In this document: positions 1 through 5,391 of the stretch, piece by piece
How positions within the stretch are numbered: the first letter of the stretch is position 1
Layout of the letters: each line of letters begins with the position of its first letter
Program-made: the position numbers and the translations under genes
Origin: Dehalococcoidia bacterium
Lineage (GTDB): Bacteria; Chloroflexota; Dehalococcoidia; Lucifugimonadales; Lucifugimonadaceae
Reading direction: 5' to 3'
DNA: 6,548 nt
Assembly: GCA_028278465.1 (NCBI GenBank)
Contig: JANQEF010000152.1
Span: 1 to 6,548, forward strand
Notes under the pieces: generated by a model
Database searches by the model: none
The model's input: only the letters and a program-made list of their open reading frames with translations
What the model was told of the DNA's origin: nothing

Positions 1-280
1 CTCGATGGCCGAGGCTTACCACATGCCGATCGCGCCGCATGACTGCGTCGGCCCGGTGACGCTTGCATTCTCGGTGCAGCTCTCGCTGAATGCCCCGAAC
101 GCGCTGATCCAGGAGACGGTGCGCGCGTACAACGCGACCTGGTACCTGGACATCGTCGATAAGCTGCCGCGGATCGAGGACGGTTTCGCCTATCCGTCGG
201 AAGAGGCCGGGATCGGCATGAACCTGCTGGAGAGTTTTGAGAAGCACGAGGACACGACGAGCGTGCTGAGCGAGGTCTAG
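1..280 (+). CDS. Mandelate racemase/galactonate dehydratase-like enzyme of the enolase superfamily, C-terminal fragment
   Basis: The reading frame is open from the left edge (first whole codon at base 2) to a TAG stop at 278-280, so only the last ~92 residues are present and the real start lies outside the window. The fragment carries the end of the enolase-superfamily barrel. It shows a PHDCVGP motif whose His (codon 38-40) matches the catalytic His of the galactonate dehydratase group, and an IQE motif whose Glu (113-115) lies 25 residues later, the same spacing I recall for His285/Glu310 of E. coli DgoD. The tail reads DGFAYPSEEAGIGMNL, the usual closing segment of these Mg-dependent acid-sugar dehydratases. 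By family knowledge the reaction is abstraction of a proton alpha to a carboxylate, usually followed by loss of water. The substrate cannot be told, because the N-terminal specificity domain and metal ligands are missing. The fragment is intact, with no frameshift seen. Confidence 0.85.
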   Translation, partial: SMAEAYHMPIAPHDCVGPVTLAFSVQLSLNAPNALIQETVRAYNATWYLDIVDKLPRIEDGFAYPSEEAGIGMNLLESFEKHEDTTSVLSEV

Positions 281-325
281 TTCACGCTAGCCAGTCATCC
301 GCCATCACGCGCCTCTCACCAGCGC

Positions 326-351
326 ATCGCGTAGACACAAACACACGCGAT
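326..351. repeat. Inverted repeat upstream of the trpB2-like gene
   Basis: ATCGCGT (326-332) is repeated exactly as its reverse complement ACGCGAT (345-351) across a 12-base A/C-rich spacer. The right arm runs into TAAGAT (351-356), which resembles a sigma70 -10 element, although no convincing -35 lies 16-18 bases before it. It could be an operator or a weak hairpin in the leader. No T-run follows, so it is not a standard terminator of the upstream gene. The rest of the 121-base gap (281-401) shows nothing else clear apart from the ribosome binding site. Confidence 0.35.
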
Positions 352-391
352 AAGATGTCGCCCAATCGCCTCGGCCGATAGCGAGCACCAC

Positions 392-396
392 GGAGG
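392..396 (+). promoter_or_regulatory. Ribosome binding site of the trpB2-like gene
   Basis: GGAGG is followed by a 5-base spacer and the ATG at 402. It is one of the two strongest Shine-Dalgarno matches in the window and fixes the start of this gene. Confidence 0.8.
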
Positions 397-401
397 ACGG
401 C

Positions 402-1760
402 ATGGCAGACGAGTCAACCAAGTACACCCTTCCCGAGTCCGAGATCCCGACGCACTGGTACAACGTGCAGGCCGACCTGCAGTGGCCGCTCGACCCGGCG
501 CTGCACCCGGGGACGCACCAGCCGGCAGGTCCCGACGACTTCGCGCCCTTGTTTCCGATGGCGCTCATCGGCCAGGAGGTGAGCCAGGAGCGATGGGTCG
601 AGATACCTGACGAGGTCCGCGACATCTACCGCCTGTGGCGTCCAACGCCGCTCTATCGTGCGCGTCGGCTCGAAAAGGCGCTCGGCACCCCGGCCCGTAT
701 CTTCTACAAGTACGAAGGTGTCAGCCCGGCAGGCAGCCACAAGCCGAACACTGCCGTCCCGCAGGTCTACTACAACCGGGAAGAGGGCACGAAGCGCATC
801 ACCACCGAGACCGGCGCAGGCCAGTGGGGATCGGCCCTCGCCTTCGCCTGCAACCAGATGGGCATCGAGGCCAAGGTCTACATGGTCTCGGCGAGCTACA
901 AGCAGAAGCCGTACCGCAAGTCGATGATCGAGGCGTGGGGCGCAGAAGTCGTTCCCAGCCCTTCGAACGACACCAACGCCGGCCGCGGCATCCTTGCCGA
1001 AGACCCGGAATCTCCTGGCAGCCTCGGCATCGCCATCTCCGAAGCGGTTGAGGATGCGGCGACGCGTGACGACACGAAGTACTCGCTCGGCAGCGTGCTG
1101 AACCACGTACTGATGCACCAGACCGTCATCGGCCAGGAAGCGATCAAGCAGATGGAGATGGCCGACGCCTACCCGGACATGGTGATCGGCTGCGCAGGCG
1201 GCGGATCGAACTTCGCAGGCATCACCTTCCCGTTCGTGCCCGACCGGCTGAACGGCAAGAATACGCGCTTCATCGCGGTGGAGCCGGAGGCGTCGCCGTC
1301 GCTGACGCGCGGCAAGTTCGCCTACGACTTCGGGGACACGGCTGGCATGACGCCGCTCATCAAGATGCACACTCTCGGCCACACGTTTGTGCCGAACCCG
1401 ATCCACGCCGGCGGCCTGCGCTACCACGGCATGGCGCCGCTAGTGAGCCTGCTGGTTGCACATGACCTGATCGAGCCGCGGGCGTATCACCAGAAGACGG
1501 TGTTCGACGCCGCGGTGCAGTTCGCTCGCACTGAGGGGATCATCCCTGCGCCTGAGCCTTCACACGCCATTCGGGCGGCGATTGACGAGGCGCTTGCATG
1601 CAAGGAATCGGGCGAGGCGAAGACGATCCTGTTCCACCTCTGTGGTCACGGCAACTTCGACATGTCTGCGTATGAGCAGTACTTCTCGGGCGAGATGGTC
1701 GACTACGCCTACCCGGAGGAAGAGGTGGCAAAGGCGATGGAGTCTGTGCCGGCGGTTTAG
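402..1760 (+). CDS. trpB2: Tryptophan synthase beta-like PLP enzyme, TrpB2 type
   Basis: This 452-residue protein is a fold-type II PLP enzyme that, by family, condenses L-serine with indole to give tryptophan. The PLP lysine is K114 in GSHKPNTA. Glu136 in TETGAGQWG lies 22 residues later, as between K87 and E109 of Salmonella TrpB. The phosphate-binding glycine loop is GCAGGGSN (263-270), the later AGGLRYHG motif spans 336-343, and PAPEPSHA spans 382-389. The QWG and GGLRYHG motifs, the ~50-residue N-terminal extension and the length above 430 residues point to TrpB2 (TIGR01415-like) rather than canonical TrpB of about 400 residues. TrpB2 enzymes often work without a tight TrpA complex, and no trpA or other trp gene is adjacent. 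The usual Ser at the PLP ring-nitrogen position appears as Cys414 in LCGHGNFD. Start: ATG behind GGAGG. Likely cytoplasmic; a role as an indole-salvage or other beta-replacement enzyme is possible. Confidence 0.95.
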   Translation: MADESTKYTLPESEIPTHWYNVQADLQWPLDPALHPGTHQPAGPDDFAPLFPMALIGQEVSQERWVEIPDEVRDIYRLWRPTPLYRARRLEKALGTPARIFYKYEGVSPAGSHKPNTAVPQVYYNREEGTKRITTETGAGQWGSALAFACNQMGIEAKVYMVSASYKQKPYRKSMIEAWGAEVVPSPSNDTNAGRGILAEDPESPGSLGIAISEAVEDAATRDDTKYSLGSVLNHVLMHQTVIGQEAIKQMEMADAYPDMVIGCAGGGSNFAGITFPFVPDRLNGKNTRFIAVEPEASPSLTRGKFAYDFGDTAGMTPLIKMHTLGHTFVPNPIHAGGLRYHGMAPLVSLLVAHDLIEPRAYHQKTVFDAAVQFARTEGIIPAPEPSHAIRAAIDEALACKESGEAKTILFHLCGHGNFDMSAYEQYFSGEMVDYAYPEEEVAKAMESVPAV

Positions 1761-1811
1761 GCGTAGAACCTGCAACTGCAGCAAATACCCGATAGCCGGG
1801 CGAGGCCGCGA

Positions 1812-2540
1812 ATGGCCGAAAAGCCTCGACATTACGGTCTGAAGCTCTCCATGCTGACCCAACCGGTCGGCCGCCCCGCTTCGCGGGCGTCGCCGGCGGC
1901 GGCATCGCGATCCCCCGCGGGCTACAAGACGTATGCCGGCGTTCCTGGTGCTCCAAGGTCGTTTGCCGGCACCCGGCTGATGGCAGACCTGATCGATCTG
2001 GCTGTTTCATTGCCGATCGCTGGTATCCTGCTAGTAGGACTACCGTTCGCCATAGGATGGACCGACAGGGACACACACGGCGGGGCATATGCAGCGGTCG
2101 GTATGTTTTTCCTGATGATCCCGTACTGCATTCCACTGGCCGCATTTCTCTACGCAGTCGCAACTTACGGGCTTTTTCGAAACACGCTGGGTAAGCGAAA
2201 GATGGGCATCGTCGTGCGACGCTCGTCCGGACAAGAGGCAAGCAGAAAACGGCTGCTGCTCCGACCGCTGGCCAATTGGGGGCTGCTTTTTGTCATTGCC
2301 ATCCTGTTGATAATCGTTGCAGCACTTATCGTGATATTCGAAGATGACGGCCCGTCTAGCACCGTGACCTCGGTGTTGCCGTTCATACTGATCTTCGTCG
2401 CAGTTCCCTCCTCGATGATCGTTTATCAGGTGTTGAACAGAGTGCTGGTGAGTCGACGCGGCGCAAGTCTCACTGACCGGATCTCCAGAACGAGAGTGGT
2501 GCGGGAACTCGACTCTGGCGTGGACAAGCAGGTCGAGTAA
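1812..2540 (+). CDS. RDD-family integral membrane protein
   Basis: If translated from ATG 1812 this is a 242-residue protein. The RDD domain begins near residue 50: FAGTRLMADLID supplies the family's Arg (R55) and Asp (D62), followed by about four hydrophobic segments (roughly 61-83, 91-121, 156-176, 185-205). The loop NTLGKRKMGIVV (124-135) and the closing GASLTDRISRTRVV (217-230) are both typical of the family. Function is unknown in general; some RDD proteins have been linked to ion or osmolyte transport. Start is uncertain. ATG 1980 (M57) would remove R55, so the true start is upstream, at ATG 1812 or 1851, neither with a good Shine-Dalgarno. Residues ~18-36 come from a GC-rich palindromic stretch and look unlike a natural N-terminus. 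By eye the body of the gene has more A/T at third positions than its neighbours, which could mean transfer. No partner gene is evident. Confidence 0.8.
   Translation: MAEKPRHYGLKLSMLTQPVGRPASRASPAAASRSPAGYKTYAGVPGAPRSFAGTRLMADLIDLAVSLPIAGILLVGLPFAIGWTDRDTHGGAYAAVGMFFLMIPYCIPLAAFLYAVATYGLFRNTLGKRKMGIVVRRSSGQEASRKRLLLRPLANWGLLFVIAILLIIVAALIVIFEDDGPSSTVTSVLPFILIFVAVPSSMIVYQVLNRVLVSRRGASLTDRISRTRVVRELDSGVDKQVE
1862..1920. other. GC-rich palindrome-dotted segment at the 5' end of the RDD gene
   Basis: Within about 60 bases there are ACCGGT (1862-1867), a small hairpin CCCGC-TTC-GCGGG (1875-1887), CGCCGGCG (1891-1898), TCGCGA (1905-1910) and CCGCGG (1915-1920). The segment is much richer in G/C than the gene body that follows. 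It resembles dispersed intergenic repeat material more than coding sequence, although the frame stays open across it. Whether it is a repeat family cannot be told from one copy. Confidence 0.4.
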
Positions 2541-2584
2541 ACTACCGCCGCGTATCAGACCTCTGAAAAACAGGAACCCTCGCC

Positions 2585-3295
2585 ATGCCGCACAAAGTCG
2601 CCACTCCGGTCCAGATGTTCGTCGCGCCCGGCCCCAAGCCGAACGGACTGCAGGCGGCGGACGACGGTCTCTGGTACATCGACCAGGGCAACAACAACGT
2701 CTACAGGCTGGACTGGCAGACCGGCGCCACGCTGGCGGAGATGGAGACCGAGACGATCCACTCCAGCGGCATCACCATCGGCGACGGGCATATCTGGATC
2801 GCCTCGACCTACAGCTGCGAGATCGTCTGCTGCGACATGGAGACCGGCAAAACGATCGAGCGCTACAGGTCGCCCGGCGCAGGCATCAACGCCACCCGCG
2901 AGCACCTCGACACTTCCGCCGGCCGCAAGTCGGAGCCCACCGGCGACCACGGCCTAGAGTGGAAAGACGGCCACATCTACATCGCCTCGCCGCCGTCGCA
3001 GTTCGTGCATGTGGTCGAGGTCGCTACATGGAAAGAGGTGCACCGGTTCAAGGCGCCCGGTTTCCGTGTACACGGAATCGCATGGGCCGAGGAAGAGGGC
3101 ACCATGTGGGTAGCGGACACGTCGATGGGCACGGTTAGCAGGCACCGCGTCGAGGACGGCCGCTGCTACGACGCCTTCCGTGTTCCGGACCCGGTGCAGG
3201 TGCATGGCATGACGATTCGTGACAACGTCCTGTGGTACGCGGACGATCGCGGCCCGATCGGCCGTCTGCACGTGAGCATGGAGCCCGACTTCTAG
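2585..3295 (+). CDS. Five-repeat beta-propeller protein (NHL/Vgb lyase-like fold), function unknown
   Basis: This 236-residue protein is built almost wholly from beta-propeller repeats. Five copies of a [NSH]-G-[LIM] turn followed by a hydrophobic W/Y strand are visible: NGL...GLWYID (20-33), SGI...HIWIAS (61-74), HGL...HIYIAS (122-135), HGI...TMWVAD (163-178) and HGM...VLWYAD (207-220). Each is followed by a strand of the type V-x-R-x-D and a turn such as TG. This matches the NHL/SMP-30/streptogramin-lyase-like propellers, which bind metals, small molecules or proteins. No catalytic set can be assigned. There is no signal peptide or lipobox, so it is probably cytoplasmic. Most such propellers have six or seven blades, so five is on the short side. 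A stretch at about 97-120 breaks the repeat spacing and looks like a long loop. Start: ATG with AGGA at 2572-2575. It lies 44 bases after the RDD gene and could share its transcript. Confidence 0.75.
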   Translation: MPHKVATPVQMFVAPGPKPNGLQAADDGLWYIDQGNNNVYRLDWQTGATLAEMETETIHSSGITIGDGHIWIASTYSCEIVCCDMETGKTIERYRSPGAGINATREHLDTSAGRKSEPTGDHGLEWKDGHIYIASPPSQFVHVVEVATWKEVHRFKAPGFRVHGIAWAEEEGTMWVADTSMGTVSRHRVEDGRCYDAFRVPDPVQVHGMTIRDNVLWYADDRGPIGRLHVSMEPDF

Positions 3296-3314
3296 GCTTC
3301 TCGTCGCCCGTTCA

Positions 3315-3343
3315 TTGCCCGCTTTCCGCTCCGCAAATACAAT
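3315..3343 (+). promoter_or_regulatory. Candidate sigma70 promoter of the fatty-acid gene cluster
   Basis: TTGCCC (3315-3320) is separated by exactly 17 bases from TACAAT (3338-3343), a good match to the sigma70 consensus in an otherwise GC-rich gap. It lies after the beta-propeller gene and before the two dehydratase subunits, so transcription would begin near 3350 and leave a leader of roughly 60-90 bases depending on which start codon is used. No other function is apparent in the gap 3296-3440, and no terminator for the upstream gene is visible there. Confidence 0.55.
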
Positions 3344-3440
3344 TCGGTCTCCGCGATCGGCAAACCGCTGCCGGTTGAACACGCCACGTTGAACTGACGA
3401 GATCGCCCTGACTGACGTATCCACCGCCCCGGCCGGCACG

Positions 3441-3818
3441 GTGCTCGGACCGTTCGAGTTTTCGTTCGATGCTGAGCGCGCAGCCGCGTTCGTAGCGTCA
3501 ACAGGCGGAGCAGAGACGCCGGACTTCGGCGGAACGTTGCCGCCTTCAGCGGTTGTTGCGGAGGGACTGGCGAGGCTGATCGCTGAACTGGACCTGTTCG
3601 GTGACGAGATACTGGCAGCCGGCGGAGTTGTTCACACGTCGCAGGAAGCTGAGTTCTTCTCTCCTGTTTCGGTGGGTCAAAAAGTGTCAGCGACCGCGAA
3701 GATCGCCGGCAACACGCTTCGTCGCGGCACGCGGTTCGTCTCCGTTTTCACCGAATTCAGAAACGAGTCGCACGAGATCGTGGCAACGGCATCAAGCACA
3801 ATCGTGGTGCCGAAATGA
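3441..3818 (+). CDS. FAS1-like / HadA-type hotdog subunit of a (3R)-hydroxyacyl dehydratase
   Basis: This is a small single-hotdog protein, 125 residues from the GTG at 3441. Its centre shows PPSAVVAEGLARLIAEL (34-50), the hotdog helix region, and then GGVVHTSQEAEFFSPVSVGQ (61-80), which follows the family pattern in which a His-x-x-Gln-Glu segment precedes the P-x-x-x-G turn. The Asp/His catalytic motif of hydratases (D-x-N-P-x-H) is absent. That is expected for the non-catalytic, substrate-binding partner of a heterodimer such as mycobacterial HadA with HadB. It overlaps the next gene by ATGA (3815-3818), which implies translational coupling and a complex. The start is uncertain: an in-frame TGA at 3390-3392 limits it, no ATG follows, GTG 3441 has no Shine-Dalgarno, and CTG 3408 would add 11 residues (LTDVSTAPAGT) that fit the family's usual N-terminus. 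Confidence 0.75.
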   Translation: MLGPFEFSFDAERAAAFVASTGGAETPDFGGTLPPSAVVAEGLARLIAELDLFGDEILAAGGVVHTSQEAEFFSPVSVGQKVSATAKIAGNTLRRGTRFVSVFTEFRNESHEIVATASSTIVVPK

Positions 3819-4213
3819 GGCAGGGGCAGCGTCTGAAGGGCTTTACCAGGAGCGTCACGCACGACCGCATCGCGGCGTACGCCGACGCGTCTGGCGACCA
3901 CAACCCTCTGCATCTCGATGAGGAGTACGCGCGGTCGACGCAGTTCGGCGGCGTGATCGCTCACGGCATGCTGAGCATGGCGTTCGTCTGCGAGCTGATG
4001 GCGGCGAACTTCCCTGACACGTGGCATGCCGGCGGAAAGATGAAGCTTCGCTTCAAGGCGCCGGTTTTGCCGGGCGAGACAGTCGAGGTGACCGGCGAGG
4101 TGCAGTCGGTCCGTCAGACGGAGCAGGGACAGGTTGCGCAGTGCTCTGTCGCCTGTCTCAAACCGGACGGCACCGAGGCGCTGAGCGGTACCGTGTCGGC
4201 GCCGGTCTCCTGA
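3815..4213 (+). CDS. MaoC-like (R)-hydratase / HadB-type catalytic dehydratase subunit
   Basis: This complete 132-residue hotdog protein has the full R-hydratase signature: YADASGDHNPLHLDEEYA (22-39) followed by FGGVIAHGMLS (44-54). D28 and H33 correspond to the catalytic Asp/His pair known from PhaJ-type enoyl-CoA hydratases and HadB. By family it interconverts a (3R)-hydroxyacyl thioester and the trans-2-enoyl thioester. Placed next to plsX, fabG and a FabL-type reductase, it most likely acts as the 3-hydroxyacyl-ACP dehydratase of fatty-acid elongation, with the upstream non-catalytic subunit as its partner. The alternative is a CoA-linked hydratase for beta-oxidation or polyester supply. 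No thiolase or PHA synthase is in view to favour that. Start: ATG within the ATGA overlap (3815-3818). The second half, LRFKAPVLPGETVEVTGEV (74-92), is the standard hotdog strand pair. Confidence 0.88.
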   Translation: MRQGQRLKGFTRSVTHDRIAAYADASGDHNPLHLDEEYARSTQFGGVIAHGMLSMAFVCELMAANFPDTWHAGGKMKLRFKAPVLPGETVEVTGEVQSVRQTEQGQVAQCSVACLKPDGTEALSGTVSAPVS

Positions 4214-4220
4214 AGATGTT

Positions 4221-4273
4221 ATGACTGGCCGGAGCCGATGAGCACGGACCGGATTCGAGGAAAACGAGAATGA
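4221..4273 (+). other. Two tiny ATGA-linked open frames leading into plsX
   Basis: After the dehydratase stop (4211-4213), ATG 4221 opens a 6-codon frame ending in TGA 4239-4241. This overlaps ATG 4238 of an 11-codon frame (MSTDRIRGKRE), whose TGA (4271-4273) overlaps the plsX ATG (4270). The second frame has GGAG at 4231-4234, only 3 bases from its ATG. The arrangement could couple plsX translation to upstream genes, or it could be chance. There is no sign of rpmF, which often precedes plsX in other bacteria. Confidence 0.3.
4257..4261 (+). promoter_or_regulatory. Ribosome binding site of plsX
   Basis: GAGGA lies 8 bases before ATG 4270. It is a good Shine-Dalgarno that selects this start over any alternative, and the predicted N-terminus leads straight into the conserved IALDAMGGDHGP motif. 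Confidence 0.75.
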
Positions 4274-5292
4274 GTGACCAGTTGCCTGAGGGGATCATCC
4301 CAATAGCCCTTGATGCCATGGGAGGCGATCACGGGCCAGCGGTGACTGTTCCGGCCGCGCTGAAGGCTATCGGCAACGGCGGCGTGGCGATCGCGCTTGT
4401 CGGCGACCCGACGGCCATCGAGTCCGAACTGGCTAAATACGACACACCGGCCAAGAAGCTGGTGCAGGTCGTGCCGGCCGAGGGCGTCATCCCGGAAGGC
4501 GCCAACCCGGCGCTGGCGCTGCGAGCGAACCCGAAGGCCTCGGTCCTGGTCGCGGCAGGCGCAGTGAAGGCGGGCAAAGCCAGCGCATTCGTCAGCATGG
4601 GATCGACCGGCGCGTCCATCGCCGCGGGCACAGTGCTGCTCGGCACCGTCGATGGCATAGACCGCGGGGCGCTCGGCGGACCGATCGTCGGCTACGCGCC
4701 GGACACGGTGATCATCGACCTGGGCACCAACGTCGATACGCGACCGGCTCAGCTTGCAGACTTCGCAGCGCTTGGCAGCCTGATGTCTCGCCTCATCTAT
4801 GACAAGTCGAACCCGCGTGTGGCGCTTCTGTCCGTGGGCTCGGAGGAAGGCAAGGGCAACGCTCAGGTCAAGGCGACTACCGATCTCTTACGCAACAGCA
4901 GCCTGAACTTCATCGGGAACGTCGAGCCGCACGATCTTACGGCTGGAAAGGCCGAGGTGGTCGTTTGCGACGGGTTTGTCGGCAATATCGTGTTGAAGCT
5001 GACGGAAGGCCTGGGCCGTGCGATCACCGACCACATCCGCTCTGCCCTGCCGAGCTCGCCTGAGGTCGACGCGCTGGCGGACGAGGTGTTCGCACGCACC
5101 AACCGGCTCGAGGCTCTCGGCGGCGGGCCGCTGCTTGGCCTGAAGGGCGCGGTGATAGTTGGCCACGGCTCATCCGGAGTGGACGCCATCGCAGGCGCGA
5201 TCGGCACCGCGAAGACGGTGGTCGAAAACGACTACATCAACGCGCAGGATGAAGAACTGGCGCGTATCCGCAACGAGATCGCGGTCAGCTGA
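4270..5292 (+). CDS. plsX: Phosphate acyltransferase PlsX
   Basis: PlsX converts acyl-ACP and inorganic phosphate into acyl-phosphate, the donor used by the membrane acyltransferase PlsY for the first step of phospholipid synthesis. It is a peripheral, membrane-associated cytoplasmic enzyme. The 340-residue length is normal. Family motifs in order are IALDAMGGDHGP (12-23), GANPALALR (78-86, compare the usual S-x-x-x-A-x-R segment), SMGSTGA (109-115), DLGTNVDTRP (150-159), SVGSEEGKGN (188-197), LNFIGNVEPHDL (212-223), VVCDGFVGNIVLK (231-243) and GGGPLLGLKGAVIVGHGSSG (284-303). The central VDGIDRGAL segment corresponds to the variable region before the dimer helices. It follows the two dehydratase subunits by 56 bases and precedes fabG by 99 bases, a usual plsX-fab neighbourhood, although fabD and acpP are missing between them. 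No defect is seen. Confidence 0.97.
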   Translation: MSDQLPEGIIPIALDAMGGDHGPAVTVPAALKAIGNGGVAIALVGDPTAIESELAKYDTPAKKLVQVVPAEGVIPEGANPALALRANPKASVLVAAGAVKAGKASAFVSMGSTGASIAAGTVLLGTVDGIDRGALGGPIVGYAPDTVIIDLGTNVDTRPAQLADFAALGSLMSRLIYDKSNPRVALLSVGSEEGKGNAQVKATTDLLRNSSLNFIGNVEPHDLTAGKAEVVVCDGFVGNIVLKLTEGLGRAITDHIRSALPSSPEVDALADEVFARTNRLEALGGGPLLGLKGAVIVGHGSSGVDAIAGAIGTAKTVVENDYINAQDEELARIRNEIAVS

Positions 5293-5311
5293 GAAAGCCT
5301 GTTTTCAGGAC

Positions 5312-5329
5312 GCGGTGTCAACACACCGC
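5312..5329. repeat. Perfect 7-bp inverted repeat between plsX and fabG
   Basis: GCGGTGT (5312-5318) and ACACCGC (5323-5329) are exact reverse complements around a CAAC loop. The RNA would form a compact 7-bp stem with a tetraloop, but no run of T follows, so a classical intrinsic terminator is not supported. TAAACT at 5342-5347 could be a -10 element just downstream, in which case the repeat would cover the -35 region and act as an operator. No good -35 hexamer is visible. Confidence 0.4.
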
Positions 5330-5391
5330 TAGGGCTAGTAGTAAACTCCATCGGGCTTCTCCGACCACTCGACATCAACTGGACTCGCTAA

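Noticed and set aside
281..401. Possible tRNA or small RNA in the gap before the trpB2-like gene
   Set aside because: No T-loop GTTCGA-type motif or cloverleaf pairing was found, only one 7-bp inverted repeat.
635..1051. Plus-strand open frame inside the trpB2-like gene
   Set aside because: Out-of-frame shadow; its Arg/Gly/His-rich translation shows no motif, whereas the main frame carries all TrpB2 residues.
414..1427. Long open frame on the minus strand (337 codons) opposite the trpB2-like gene
   Set aside because: The product is Arg/Val/His-rich without any recognisable domain. It lies fully opposite a strongly conserved gene and is explained by GC-rich codon bias.
1540..2241. Minus-strand open frame of 233 codons spanning the trpB2-like end and the RDD start
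   Set aside because: Low-complexity Pro/Ser/Arg-rich translation with no domain, overlapping two better supported genes.
3375..3410. Second promoter starting at TTGAAC (3375-3380)
   Set aside because: No -10-like hexamer occurs at 16-18 bases, while the TTGCCC/TACAAT pair upstream fits much better.
4021..4224. Plus-strand open frame overlapping the end of the MaoC-like gene
   Set aside because: Shifted frame of the hydratase. The real frame holds the conserved hotdog strand motif and stops at 4213.
5312..5340. Intrinsic terminator after plsX
   Set aside because: The hairpin is good but no T-run follows, so it is listed only as an inverted repeat.
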